Source: UBA10649 sp963700745 (GTDB taxonomy: Bacteria; Actinomycetota; Actinomycetes; S36-B12). Taken from it: a DNA stretch of 64,000 bases. A model generated the notes under the pieces. The model had not been told where the DNA came from. It did not search any database and saw nothing but the letters and a program-made list of their open reading frames with translations. The DNA lies in NCBI GenBank assembly GCA_963700745.1, contig CAVOYT010000002.1, positions 186,001-250,000 on the forward strand. The letters are read 5' to 3'. This document shows, in pieces, positions 9,693 through 17,656 of this stretch. The position numbers were made by a program, and so were the translations under genes. Every line of letters starts with the position of its first letter. Within the stretch, counting starts at the first letter, position 1.

Positions 9693-10517
9693 GTGAGCCC
9701 CCAGCCGCCGGAGCGTGGCATGTCTCCGGAAGACGATCTGGCCGTCGCAGAGGAGCGGGCCCGAGTGCAGGTGCGCTCCCTGAACGACCTTAGTGAACTC
9801 CAGGACGCCCGACGGGTCTTCGACATCGTGTGGCCCGCGAGCGACGGGTCGACCCAGGTCCCCGACAACCTCATGCGTGCGCTGGTGCACGCCGGCGGCT
9901 ACGCGTCCGCGGCGTACCGGGACGGCGAGCCGATCGGCGCCGCACTCGCCTTCGTCGGCCGCTCGTCCGACAAGGACGGCTGGCACACGCACCTGCACTC
10001 GCACATGGCCGCCGTCCTCGATCCCTACCGGGACCAGCACATCGGATCGGCACTCAAGCTCCACCAGCGCGTGTGGGCGCTCGAGCATGGGATCGACACG
10101 ATCGGGTGGACGTTCGACCCACTCGTGCGACGCAATGCCCGCGTGAACCTGATCAAGCTCGGGGTCGACGTCGACGGCTTCGAGGTCGACTTCTACGGCA
10201 ACATGGACGACGGCATCAACAGCGGCGACCCGACGGACCGGCTCTTCGCGTGGTGGCGACTGGACTCTCCCCGCGCGTACGCGGCAGCGGCCGGCCGACT
10301 CAAGCCGCTCGACCTGACGGAGCTGCTGATTGCCGGACAGGAGGTCATGGAGATCGAGTTGCCCGACGACATCGTCGAGCTGCGCGCGTCAGCGCCGACG
10401 ATCGCTGCGCAGTGGCGGATCGCGGTCCGGGAGGCCCTTCTGGCCGCCTTCGCCGAGGGGTTCCGAATCATCGGGATCACCGAGCCCGGGAACTATGTGC
10501 TGGAGAGGAAACCATGA
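9693..10517 (+). CDS. GNAT-family N-acyltransferase (COG3375-like), probable amino acid N-succinyltransferase
   Basis: The protein of about 274 residues has a GNAT-like core: VRSLNDLSELQDARRVFD, then GYASAAYRDGEPIGAALAF and the acetyl-CoA loop region HSHMAAVLDPYRDQHIGSAL. It resembles the uncharacterised COG3375 acyltransferases that travel with N-succinylamino acid racemases. In that pathway it would attach succinyl-CoA to D-amino acids. I chose GTG 9693 because a TACGGT -10 box (9680-9685) stands 7 nt before it, giving a leaderless start. GTG 9684 and ATG 9720 (GGAG upstream) are in frame. The stop overlaps the racemase start (ATGA). Confidence 0.82.
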   Translation: MSPQPPERGMSPEDDLAVAEERARVQVRSLNDLSELQDARRVFDIVWPASDGSTQVPDNLMRALVHAGGYASAAYRDGEPIGAALAFVGRSSDKDGWHTHLHSHMAAVLDPYRDQHIGSALKLHQRVWALEHGIDTIGWTFDPLVRRNARVNLIKLGVDVDGFEVDFYGNMDDGINSGDPTDRLFAWWRLDSPRAYAAAAGRLKPLDLTELLIAGQEVMEIELPDDIVELRASAPTIAAQWRIAVREALLAAFAEGFRIIGITEPGNYVLERKP

Positions 10518-11633
10518 CCATCGAGCTGTTCCGACTGCATCGCCTTGCGATCCCGCTGGTGCGGCCGTTCCGGACGAGCTTCGGGACCGAGTCGGTTCGT
10601 GACGTCATCCTCGTGGAGGCGGTCTCCTCCGACGGGACCAGTGGCTGGGGCGAGTGCGTCACCATGTCGTGGCCCGGCTACAGCTACGAGTACGGCGACG
10701 GCGCCATCGGGGTGATCACCGACCACCTCGTCCCGGCTCTGGCGGAGGTCGACCACGCCGACGATCCGGTCGAGGTCCGGGCGGCCATGGAGGTCGTGAG
10801 TGGTCACCCCATGGCGAAGGGAGCGTTGTCGACGGCCATGCTCGACGTGTGGCTCCGGGAGCGGGACACTGTCGCTGGCCTCCTACCTCGGCGCGGACCG
10901 GACGATGGTCGACTGCGGCGTGTCGGTGGGCATCCCGACCACGGAGTCGATTCCCGAGCTGCTGGACGAGGTGGCCGGGTACGTCGAGGCCGGGTACCTG
11001 CGCATCAAGCTGAAGATCGAGCCCGGATGGGACATCGAGCCGGTGGCGGCCGTCCGCGAGCGGTGGCCGGACATGCCGATGCAGACCGACGCCAATCAGG
11101 CATACCAGCGATCGGACGCGCAGCATCTCGCGCAGCTGGACCAGTTCGGGCTCCTGCTGCACGAGCAGCCGCTCGAGCAGGAGGACTGGTACGGGCATGT
11201 GCTGATGTCGCAGGCGTGCACCACGCCGATCTGCATGGACGAGTCGATCCATTCCGTCGCATCGGCGGACTCGGCGATCCGGTTCGGCGCCTGCTCGATC
11301 ATCAACATCAAGCCAGGGCGGGTCGGCGGGTACCTCACGGCGCGTGACATCCACGACCTCTGCCGGCCGCAGGGCGTTCCCGTGTGGTGCGGAGGGATGC
11401 TTGAGACGGGGATCGGTCGGGCGGCCAACGTGGCTCTGGCGGCCCTTCCCGGTTTCACCCTGCCGGGTGACACGAGCGCCTCCAGTCGCTACTACCGCGT
11501 GGACGTGACCGAGCCCTTCGTCCTGCAGAACGGTCAGCTCCCGGTTCCGACCGGGCCGGGCATCGGGGTCGACCCGATCCCCGAGGTGCTCGCGGACATG
11601 ACGGTCTGGTCGGCCGAGGTGCGACTGGCATGA
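10514..11633 (+). CDS. N-acylamino acid racemase / o-succinylbenzoate synthase family (enolase superfamily)
   Basis: This is a muconate-lactonising subgroup member of the enolase superfamily. Catalytic elements appear in order: KLKIEPGWD (KxK acid/base pair), metal ligands TDAN, EQP and DES, second lysine NIKPGRVGG, and the C-terminal GGMLETGIGRAANVALAAL. It would racemise N-succinyl amino acids by proton abstraction at the alpha carbon. The frame breaks at about 10861-10864 where one G of GGG is extra; removing it joins DVWLRER to TLSLASYLGADR. Coupling to the GNAT gene by ATGA overlap and the nearby M20 hydrolase argue for amino-acid racemisation rather than menaquinone synthesis (no other men genes are nearby). 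Confidence 0.9.
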
Positions 11634-11689
11634 CGCGGGGCTGCGCGCGCTGGCGCGCCCGCCTTCTGCTGGTTGCGTCGATCTGGGCC

Positions 11690-11735
11690 CCGACCGTGGG
11701 GACCTCCCGACTACCGTGGGACCCTCGCCGACTAG
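11690..11735. repeat. Imperfect tandem repeat of about 20 bp
   Basis: ACCGTGGG(G)ACC..CCGACTA occurs twice in succession between the convergent racemase and helicase-associated genes and runs into the latter's stop codon. No function is evident; it may contribute to termination. Confidence 0.4.
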
Positions 11736-13762
11736 GGGCTCGTCTGCTCGACAGGGGCGTCGGCCACACCGGTGACCCGTGACACCGAGAAGGTGCGAAC
11801 GCTGTCGGTGCGGTGGTCGAAGGCGGTGAGCACCCCGCCGGCCAGCCTGATGGGATCCACGATCTGCTGGATGACGGCCCCGTCCATGTCGGCATACCCG
11901 ACCCAGACCGGTCGGTTGTCGGACAGCGCCGCGCGCAAGGCCGAGACGATCGCCGCCGCGGGGAGTCGGGGCAGCTCGGTTCCCGATGCTGGTCCGGCGA
12001 CGGACGTCGATCGCCGGCCGCTCGCGCGATCGCCGGCTCGCAGCGTGCGGACGGCCGCGGAGACGAGGGTCTCCTCGGGCATGCGCCGGGTGGCCACGGG
12101 CTGCTGTCGGGGCGATCGGGTGCGGCGGTCCTCGGGGCGCCGGATCACCACCACGCCGTCCGGGCTCTCCGCGGCCGGCGCATACCCCGCGTCACGCAGC
12201 GCGGCGATGAGTTCCGACGTCGGTGCCTGGCTGATGACGACGGACTCCGCGAGTCGGTGCAGCCCCAGGGGCCGCAGTCGTCGATCGGCGATGATCGCAC
12301 TCAGCGCCTCGTGGTTGTCGCTGCGCACATAGGCCAGCGCGCTGCCGACGCGGACCGCGCCATGCCGACGAGCCACGTCGTCGATGAGGTAGGTCAGGGG
12401 CTGCGGGATCGGCGTGCTCGAGATCCGCGACAGCAGCTCGTGGATGGCCTCAGCGTCCCATCCCGCGTCAAGCGCTCGACGGACGGAGGACTCGCTGATC
12501 CGGTACACGGTCGCATGGCCGCGGGACTCGACGTCGGCCAGCAGGCGCAGGCTTCGAGCGACACTGGCGACGAGGGGCCCGGGGGCGATGACGGTGAGGT
12601 CGGCCTGGATGAGGACGTGGTCCACGTCCACGGGCAGGGCCTTGGCGAGCGCCTCGGCCACTCGGTGGACGTGGGCCCGGCGCTCGGCGGGCGAGGCGGG
12701 GTGGGCATCGATCAGCAGCCGCGCCGGGCTGCTGATGGCACCGGCTCCGATCACGCCGAGGTCAGTGCCCTCGCGGAGCGTCGCCATCACGGTCATCCGG
12801 CGCAGGTCCCCGGCGCGCCGAGGTTGGCGGTCGTCCAGCACCGCCAGGATCCGGTCCTCGTCGAGGGCCGTTCCCGGAGGCAGCGAGGCCAGCAGTCCGA
12901 TGATGTCGCGGCGCAGGACCGGAACGGCCCGGCGATCCCGATCGGCGGAGAGCACCTGGGTCTTCTCGTCGGCGAGTGAGGGCATCCGCGGCAGGGTCAG
13001 CCACGCCTCGACCACGTCGATCCACTGCTCCGCGGGCTCCTTCGACACCCACGCGTCGAACTGGTCGGTCGGCAGCCAGTGGGGCGACTCCTCCTCGTCG
13101 TCGGCGACCAGGCCCGCCGCCTGCGCGATCTCGATGGTCAGGGCCGTTCTTGCCCAGTCGGAGTGAAGACGGCCGCGCGCGGCGGCGAACTCACGCAGGG
13201 ACAGGCCACCGCTGCGCAGGATCCCCGGCGGGCTGACCGACCAGTCGTCGAGGAGGTCACGGATCAGGGCCAGCGCCTCCCGGCCGTGGAGAGCGGCCTG
13301 CGCATCGACGTCGACCTGGTCGCGCTGGATGCCGTCGCCCGCATCGGGTCGCGGCCACGCGGGAACGGGCGCGGACGAGACCAGATCTCGAACCGGATGG
13401 ACGGCGCGGAGCCGGTCTCGGTCCCCCCACACGAGGGCGAGGCCGATGACGTCGGTGAGGGCACGGCAGCAGTCGTCCTCGGCATCTGTCGGAAGCGCCG
13501 ATGCCGCCTCGGCGACGATGGCCTCGAAGGTGGCGGCATCCTCGACCGTGAGCTCCGCGGCGACCCGGAGCACGTGCAGATGCATGGCGTCGAGCTGGTC
13601 GAGGCAGCGCGCGATCGACGGGGCAGCGGTTGCTCGCGCGGTGAGGGCGGTGAAGTCGGACGGGACAGGGTGCAGGAGGTCGGGGCGCCGCTGCAGCAAC
13701 GCCGCCATCGCGGCGTCGTCACGCTGCCGCAGGTCGTCAGCGAGACTGCGAGGGACGGCCAT
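11732..13762 (-). CDS. Helicase-associated protein (XPB/Ssl2-like N-terminal domain, Rv0862c-like)
   Basis: This 676-residue protein carries a helicase C-terminal-3/XPB N-terminal-like region around QADLTVIAPGPLVASVARSL, but no Walker A or DExH box, so it is not itself a helicase. The C-terminal part (RAALSDNRPVWVGYADMDG to DHRTDSVRTFSVSRVTGV) looks like a WYL-type ligand-sensing domain. From memory, the mycobacterial homologue sits beside XPB and is a plausible repair partner. The start ATG at 13762 has TACCGT (13770-13775 on the minus strand) 7 nt upstream, so transcription is probably leaderless. No frameshift is seen. Confidence 0.85.
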   Translation of the reverse strand: MAVPRSLADDLRQRDDAAMAALLQRRPDLLHPVPSDFTALTARATAAPSIARCLDQLDAMHLHVLRVAAELTVEDAATFEAIVAEAASALPTDAEDDCCRALTDVIGLALVWGDRDRLRAVHPVRDLVSSAPVPAWPRPDAGDGIQRDQVDVDAQAALHGREALALIRDLLDDWSVSPPGILRSGGLSLREFAAARGRLHSDWARTALTIEIAQAAGLVADDEEESPHWLPTDQFDAWVSKEPAEQWIDVVEAWLTLPRMPSLADEKTQVLSADRDRRAVPVLRRDIIGLLASLPPGTALDEDRILAVLDDRQPRRAGDLRRMTVMATLREGTDLGVIGAGAISSPARLLIDAHPASPAERRAHVHRVAEALAKALPVDVDHVLIQADLTVIAPGPLVASVARSLRLLADVESRGHATVYRISESSVRRALDAGWDAEAIHELLSRISSTPIPQPLTYLIDDVARRHGAVRVGSALAYVRSDNHEALSAIIADRRLRPLGLHRLAESVVISQAPTSELIAALRDAGYAPAAESPDGVVVIRRPEDRRTRSPRQQPVATRRMPEETLVSAAVRTLRAGDRASGRRSTSVAGPASGTELPRLPAAAIVSALRAALSDNRPVWVGYADMDGAVIQQIVDPIRLAGGVLTAFDHRTDSVRTFSVSRVTGVADAPVEQTSP

Positions 13763-13795
13763 CTGACCAACGGTACGCGCCTTCGGGCGGCTGGC

Positions 13796-14050
13796 TTACC
13801 GCGCGCGTCGGTCGCGGGCGCCTAGGACCAGGCCCACGAACACGATGACCAGGCCCACGCCGGTGAGCATCGACAGGAACCACATTGCCCCGGGCAGGGT
13901 GACCGAGGGGAGCACGAGCGGGATCATGGCCACGACGGTGAAGACGAGCCCGGCGGCGGTCACCCAGCCACCGATGCGCAGCACGGCGTCAGCGCGTGAG
14001 CGGGCGCGAGAGCCGGCGGGTGCGTCGCGATGCGAGGAGGATCCGGTCAC
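13796..14050 (-). CDS. Small membrane protein of unknown function
   Basis: This 84-residue protein has a polar, Arg-rich N-terminus (about 25 residues) and two predicted membrane helices (GGWVTAAGLVFTVVAMIPLV and MWFLSMLTGVGLVIVFVGLV), ending in a positively charged ARDRRAR tail. I recognise no family. The start is GTG at 14050. It lies 33 bp upstream of the helicase-associated gene on the same strand and is divergent from the cold-shock gene. The coding call rests on the coherent two-helix topology and codon bias. Confidence 0.65.
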   Translation of the reverse strand: MTGSSSHRDAPAGSRARSRADAVLRIGGWVTAAGLVFTVVAMIPLVLPSVTLPGAMWFLSMLTGVGLVIVFVGLVLGARDRRAR

Positions 14051-14097
14051 CCGCCAAGGGTCTCAGGGCGTCTGGCGAGGGCAGCCACGGGGGACGG

Positions 14098-14103
14098 TAG
14101 CCT
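14098..14103 (+). promoter_or_regulatory. Probable -10 box of the cold-shock gene
   Basis: TAGCCT at this position would start a transcript near 14110, leaving a leader of about 70 nt before the cold-shock start at 14179. A long structured 5' leader is typical of cold-shock genes. No -35 element is obvious. Confidence 0.4.
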
Positions 14104-14178
14104 GTTGGGGCGTCGGGGGAGCCCGCGCCGGACGTCGGCTCTCCGCCGTCCGCAGTGTGCAACGTGAGTGGAGCGATC

Positions 14179-14562
14179 GTGCCTACCGGAACCGTCAAGT
14201 GGTACGACTCGGAGAAGGGCTTCGGGTTCATCACCTCGGACGAGGGCGACGACGTCTTCGTCCATGTCTCCACGCTGCCGGCGGGCGTGACCGCCCTGAA
14301 GCCGGGCTCCAAGGTCGAGTTCGGGGTCGTCGATGGCCGTCGGGGGAAGCAGGCGCTGTCGCTGTCCGTGCTCTCGGCCGCACCGTCCGTGGTCAAGGGC
14401 AGCCGGAAGCCGGCTGACGACATGGCCGTCATCATCGAGGACGTCATCAAGCTCCTGGACGGCGTGTCCAACCAGCTTCGTCGGGGCAAGTACCCGCAGG
14501 ACGCGGCGGCGCAGAAGGTTGCCGCAGTGCTGAGGGCGGTGGCGGACGACCTCGACGTCTGA
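14179..14562 (+). CDS. Cold-shock protein with C-terminal extension
   Basis: The first 65 residues form a cold-shock nucleic-acid-binding domain with the RNP1 motif KGFGFI and RNP2 motif DVFVHVS. A helical C-terminal extension of about 60 residues follows (DDMAVIIEDVIKLLDGVSNQ). This two-part 127-residue form is common in Actinobacteria (CspB-like) and differs from the 67-residue single-domain proteins. It probably acts as an RNA chaperone or transcription antiterminator. I chose GTG 14179 with GGAGCG 5 nt upstream rather than GTG 14155. It converges tail-to-tail, with no gap, on a lipoprotein gene. Confidence 0.92.
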   Translation: MPTGTVKWYDSEKGFGFITSDEGDDVFVHVSTLPAGVTALKPGSKVEFGVVDGRRGKQALSLSVLSAAPSVVKGSRKPADDMAVIIEDVIKLLDGVSNQLRRGKYPQDAAAQKVAAVLRAVADDLDV

Positions 14563-15021
14563 TCAGGCGACGAGCTTGAAGATCCAGATGCCGCGGGTCT
14601 TCTCGTCCTGCCCGGCGACGAGCTCCATGATGAGCCCGTCCTGCGGGATCTCCTGGAACTCCGGGAAGGTGAACCGGAAGTAGGTGCTGGTGATCGGCGA
14701 GGGCACCAGGTTCTGGCCGTTGATGCGCGGAGACCACCCGGCGTCCGCGACCACGGGATCGACGCTGATGCCGATGACCTGACCGGGCACGACCGGGATA
14801 GCGGCAGTCGTGGCGCCGGAGGCCGCGGCGTCGATGACGTCCTGGGCGCAGGCGTCGGCGTCGAGGGCGTCCGCGTCGAAGGCCCAGCAGGCGGCCTGGC
14901 GGAACTGGCTGGTGGTGCCCGAGAACACGGTCGCACCCGGGTTCGGCTTCTCGCAGGCGGTGAGGCCGAGGGCCAGCACGGCGGCGCCGGCGATGACGAG
15001 GGGAAGACGGGCGCGAGTCAT
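14563..15021 (-). CDS. Putative lipoprotein of unknown function
   Basis: This 152-residue protein begins MTRARLP, has a hydrophobic segment and the lipobox LGLTAC, so it should be a membrane-anchored lipoprotein. The mature part has two further cysteines (ACWAFDADALDADAC) that could form a disulphide, and a beta-rich C-terminus. Its place between the cold-shock and DUF3027 genes recalls the DUF2771 lipoproteins of Actinobacteria, but I cannot confirm that family from sequence. The stop directly abuts the cold-shock stop. ATG at 15021. Confidence 0.75.
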   Translation of the reverse strand: MTRARLPLVIAGAAVLALGLTACEKPNPGATVFSGTTSQFRQAACWAFDADALDADACAQDVIDAAASGATTAAIPVVPGQVIGISVDPVVADAGWSPRINGQNLVPSPITSTYFRFTFPEFQEIPQDGLIMELVAGQDEKTRGIWIFKLVA

Positions 15022-15084
15022 GGCTCCGAGACTATCGGTGGACCCCGCCTCGGCGGGACGCGGCCGGTGGGCCACAATCTTCGT

Positions 15085-15864
15085 ATGACTCCGTCTGCCT
15101 CGACCGGTGCCGCCAAGCGCGATGCCGCCCTCGTGGCCGCGATCGACACTGCCCGTCAGGCGGCTGTGGACGAGGCCGGGGCCGGCATGGTCGGCGACCA
15201 CACCGGCGCCGTCATGGAGGGCGAGCGGCTCGCCACCCATACCTTCGCCTGCCTGAGCCCGGCCTATGTCGGCTGGATGTGGGCGGTGACGCTGACGCGG
15301 GCAACGAGGTCGAAGCACGTGACCGTCAACGAGGTCGTTCTGTTGCCCGGCCCGGACGCGCTCGTGGCGCCTGAATGGCTGCCATGGAGCGAGCGCCTGC
15401 GCCCCGGAGACCTGGGCCCCGGCGACGTCCTTCCGGCCGCGGCGGACGATCCGCGACTCGTGGCCGGACTGACCGCCGAGGACGACCTGGAGTCCGTGGC
15501 CTCGCAGTCCCCCCTGCATCCGGGCGAGTGGGAGATCGGCCTCGGCCGCCTTCGCGTCCTGTCGCCGCTCGGTCGAGATGACGCGACCGACCGCTGGGTC
15601 TCCGGTGACTTCGGCCCGCTCGCCCCGATGGCCAGGCAGGCCGCCGCGGAATGCTCGACGTGTGGCTTCATGCTGCCGATGGGAGGGCCGCTGGGCCAGT
15701 CCTTCGCCGTGTGCGCCAACGAGATCAGCCCTGCCGACGGCCACGTCGTCGCCCTCACGTTCGGGTGCGGTGCGCACTCGGAAATCGAGGCCGAGGCCGA
15801 GGTGCGGCCCGTGGCGACCCAGGACGAGACGGGCTGGGACCCGCTCGAGCTCGGTCACTCCTGA
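15085..15864 (+). CDS. DUF3027 family protein
   Basis: This soluble 259-residue protein starts MTPSASTGAAKRDAALVAAI and contains the conserved HTFACLSPAYVGWMWAVTL and ECSTCGFMLPMGGPLGQSFA (a CxxC pair). These are features of the actinobacterial DUF3027 family, whose function is unknown. The CxxC and later GCGAHSEIEAEAE segment could bind a metal. The ATG at 15085 is preceded by CACAAT exactly 6 nt upstream, a likely leaderless promoter. Its 3' end overlaps the convergent small membrane-protein gene by 10 bp. Confidence 0.88.
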   Translation: MTPSASTGAAKRDAALVAAIDTARQAAVDEAGAGMVGDHTGAVMEGERLATHTFACLSPAYVGWMWAVTLTRATRSKHVTVNEVVLLPGPDALVAPEWLPWSERLRPGDLGPGDVLPAAADDPRLVAGLTAEDDLESVASQSPLHPGEWEIGLGRLRVLSPLGRDDATDRWVSGDFGPLAPMARQAAAECSTCGFMLPMGGPLGQSFAVCANEISPADGHVVALTFGCGAHSEIEAEAEVRPVATQDETGWDPLELGHS

Positions 15865-16091
15865 CCGGAGCGCCGCCTCGCGCGGCGCTTGCGCCACCTC
15901 AGGAACAGCACCCCGCCGGCGCCGCTGACCAGACCGACCGCCGCGACGCCGATCCACCAGGTCGTCCCGTTCTCGTCGAGTGACGGCTTGGCCACGACCA
16001 AACCCACCAGCACGACGAGCCATACCCCCGTGCCGATGGACACGGGGAGGATGGCGTCCGTATCGGACTGGTCAAGGAGGCTGCGGGTCAT
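15855..16091 (-). CDS. Small two-helix membrane protein (DUF2530-like)
   Basis: The 78-residue protein has two membrane helices (GTGVWLVVLVGLVVA and WWIGVAAVGLVSGAGGVLFL) and a strongly basic tail RWRKRRARRR. Size, topology and location next to DUF3027 fit the actinobacterial DUF2530 family. Function is unknown. The 3' end overlaps the DUF3027 gene tail-to-tail. Confidence 0.7.
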   Translation of the reverse strand: MTRSLLDQSDTDAILPVSIGTGVWLVVLVGLVVAKPSLDENGTTWWIGVAAVGLVSGAGGVLFLRWRKRRARRRSGQE

Positions 16092-16110
16092 GGTGGGGCC
16101 ACGCTACCCG

Positions 16111-16434
16111 TCAGCGCGGAACCTGCGGGGTCATCGCGAAGGCTACGGCGCCAGCGGCCAACCCGGCGACGATCGCTGCGGGCCAGGCCGTGATGATGCC
16201 GGCGAGCGGGTGGGACAGGGTGAACGCGATCGCATACGCGACCCCGGCCACGACGATGCCCCACCGACTGCCTGCTCGCCACATCAGGAGGGCCGCCGCG
16301 ACGCCCATGAGCAGCATGACGACTCCACCGGCCGGGCGGGATCCGGAGAGCTGGGCCACGGCGAAGCCGAGGACCAGTCCCGCGAAGACCACGGCGGCCA
16401 CGGTGGTCTGCGGGCGGCGTGCCGTGGCTAGCAC
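16111..16434 (-). CDS. Hypothetical membrane protein, four predicted helices
   Basis: This 107-residue, very hydrophobic protein has about four predicted membrane segments (VAAVVFAGLVLGFAVAQL, GGVVMLLMGVAAALLMW, WGIVVAGVAYAIAFTL, AAIVAGLAAGAVAFA). I recognise no family. The start GTG at 16434 overlaps the stop of the upstream Gfo/Idh gene by 7 bp, so it is probably co-translated from the same operon. Confidence 0.65.
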   Translation of the reverse strand: MLATARRPQTTVAAVVFAGLVLGFAVAQLSGSRPAGGVVMLLMGVAAALLMWRAGSRWGIVVAGVAYAIAFTLSHPLAGIITAWPAAIVAGLAAGAVAFAMTPQVPR

Positions 16435-17474
16435 CCCTCGACCTGCACTGGTGCGCCGGTGCGCAACGACTCCCCGGCGGCGAGGCCGAGGACGACCGGC
16501 GCCCGTCCGTCAGCGCCGGACACCGGCGACAGTCCACCAACGCGGACGAAGTCGATGAAAGCCCGCCACTCATGCAGGTAGGAGGCGTGGTAGCGATCCA
16601 GGAAGAAGTCCGGGAGCAACGCCCCTGCGAGGCCGTCGGCGGTCAGGGTGAAGCCGGTGTGCGCGCGCGGGTTGTCCGACGCCGCCATGCCGCGCTCACC
16701 GAAGACCTCGACGCGCTGGTCATAGCCGTACACGGCCTGACGACTGTTGTCGATCATGGTGAGGGCGCCGTTCTCGTGGGTCAGGATCACCGCGGCGGTG
16801 TCGATGTCGCCCGCCTCGCCGATGGCCGGGTCGATCAGGACCGCGCCCTTGGCGTACACCTCGACGACAGGTGATCGGACGACGAAGCGGGCCATGTCGA
16901 AGTCGTGGATCATCATGTCGACGAAGATGCCGCCGCTCACCTTGACGTACTCGATCGGCGGGGGAGCGGGGTCACGGCTGGAGATCCGGGCGAGGTGCAC
17001 TTCGCCGATGACGCCGTCGCGCACCGCGTCCGCGACGGATCGATGGGCGGGATCGAAACGACGATTGAAGCCGACCATGAAGGGGACGCCGGCCGTCTCG
17101 ACGGCCGCGATGGCGCGGTCGACCTCACTCACGTCCAGGCTCACGGGCTTCTCGCAGAAGATCGCCTTGCCGGCGCGCGCGGCCGCGACCGCGAGGTCGA
17201 CGTGGGTGTCCGTGCTGGTGCAGATCGCCACGGCGTCGACGTCGTCCGAGCCGATCAACTCATCGACTGTGGCGGCGTCGACCCGAAGGTCACTGGCCAC
17301 CGAACGGGCGGCCTCCTCGTTGACGTCGGCCACCGCTACCAGCACTGCGCCCGGGGTCTGCCGGGCGACGATCTCCGCGTGCATGCGGCCGATCCGTCCG
17401 ACTCCAGCGACACCGATTCGGGTGGGGGACACCGCGGCCTCCGTCTCTGCGGCGCCGTCGAGCCGCGCGGTCAC
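16428..17474 (-). CDS. Gfo/Idh/MocA oxidoreductase, inositol 2-dehydrogenase-like
   Basis: This is an NAD(P)-dependent oxidoreductase. The N-terminal Rossmann motif is GVAGVGRIGRMHAEI, the family Lys is in CEKPVSLD, and GGIFVDMMIHDFDMAR carries the Asp/His pair typical of myo-inositol dehydrogenase (IolG). It would oxidise inositol or a related cyclic polyol at C2. The start is GTG 17474, with GTG 17432 as a shorter alternative. A perfect 16-bp palindrome lies 11 bp upstream, so substrate-inducible control by a LacI-type or similar repressor is likely. No other iol genes are visible, so the physiological substrate stays open. Confidence 0.85.
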   Translation of the reverse strand: MTARLDGAAETEAAVSPTRIGVAGVGRIGRMHAEIVARQTPGAVLVAVADVNEEAARSVASDLRVDAATVDELIGSDDVDAVAICTSTDTHVDLAVAAARAGKAIFCEKPVSLDVSEVDRAIAAVETAGVPFMVGFNRRFDPAHRSVADAVRDGVIGEVHLARISSRDPAPPPIEYVKVSGGIFVDMMIHDFDMARFVVRSPVVEVYAKGAVLIDPAIGEAGDIDTAAVILTHENGALTMIDNSRQAVYGYDQRVEVFGERGMAASDNPRAHTGFTLTADGLAGALLPDFFLDRYHASYLHEWRAFIDFVRVGGLSPVSGADGRAPVVLGLAAGESLRTGAPVQVEGC

Positions 17475-17485
17475 GCTACCAGAGA

Positions 17486-17501
17486 ATTGGAACGTTCCAA
17501 T
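17486..17501. promoter_or_regulatory. Perfect 16-bp palindromic operator ATTGGAACGTTCCAAT
   Basis: The site is fully symmetric with no spacer and sits just upstream of the inositol-dehydrogenase-like gene. The CG-centred TTGGAACGTTCCAA core resembles LacI/GalR-family operators. No regulator gene is adjacent, so it would be bound by a factor encoded elsewhere. Confidence 0.7.
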
Positions 17502-17567
17502 GATTGTGGTGGCGTCGAGGCGCCGACGCCGCCGGGGAATCCGGGACCCGCGACGTACGCTGAGCGG

Positions 17568-17654
17568 ATGGACCCGAGGACCCGCCGCGCGGTGACGCTC
17601 GCGGTCCTGATCTCCCTGACCGTCGTGGTTGTCGTCGCCGCCCTCTGGCGGTAG
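17568..17654 (+). CDS. 28-residue single-helix membrane microprotein
   Basis: The frame encodes MDPRTRRA followed by an unbroken hydrophobic helix (VTLAVLISLTVVVVVAALW) and a final Arg. The positive-inside N-terminus suggests the C-terminus is outside. Support for a real gene: a TACGCT -10 box (17556-17561) stands exactly 6 nt before the ATG, the pattern seen for other genes here, and the stop lies 2 bp before the next start. No homologue is known to me. Confidence 0.5.
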   Translation: MDPRTRRAVTLAVLISLTVVVVVAALWR

Positions 17655-17656
17655 CG

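Noticed and set aside
10514..11633. Assignment as menaquinone-pathway o-succinylbenzoate synthase
   Set aside because: No men genes are adjacent, while a coupled GNAT gene and an M20 hydrolase gene point to N-succinyl amino acid racemisation; the family is known to be promiscuous, so it stays a second option.
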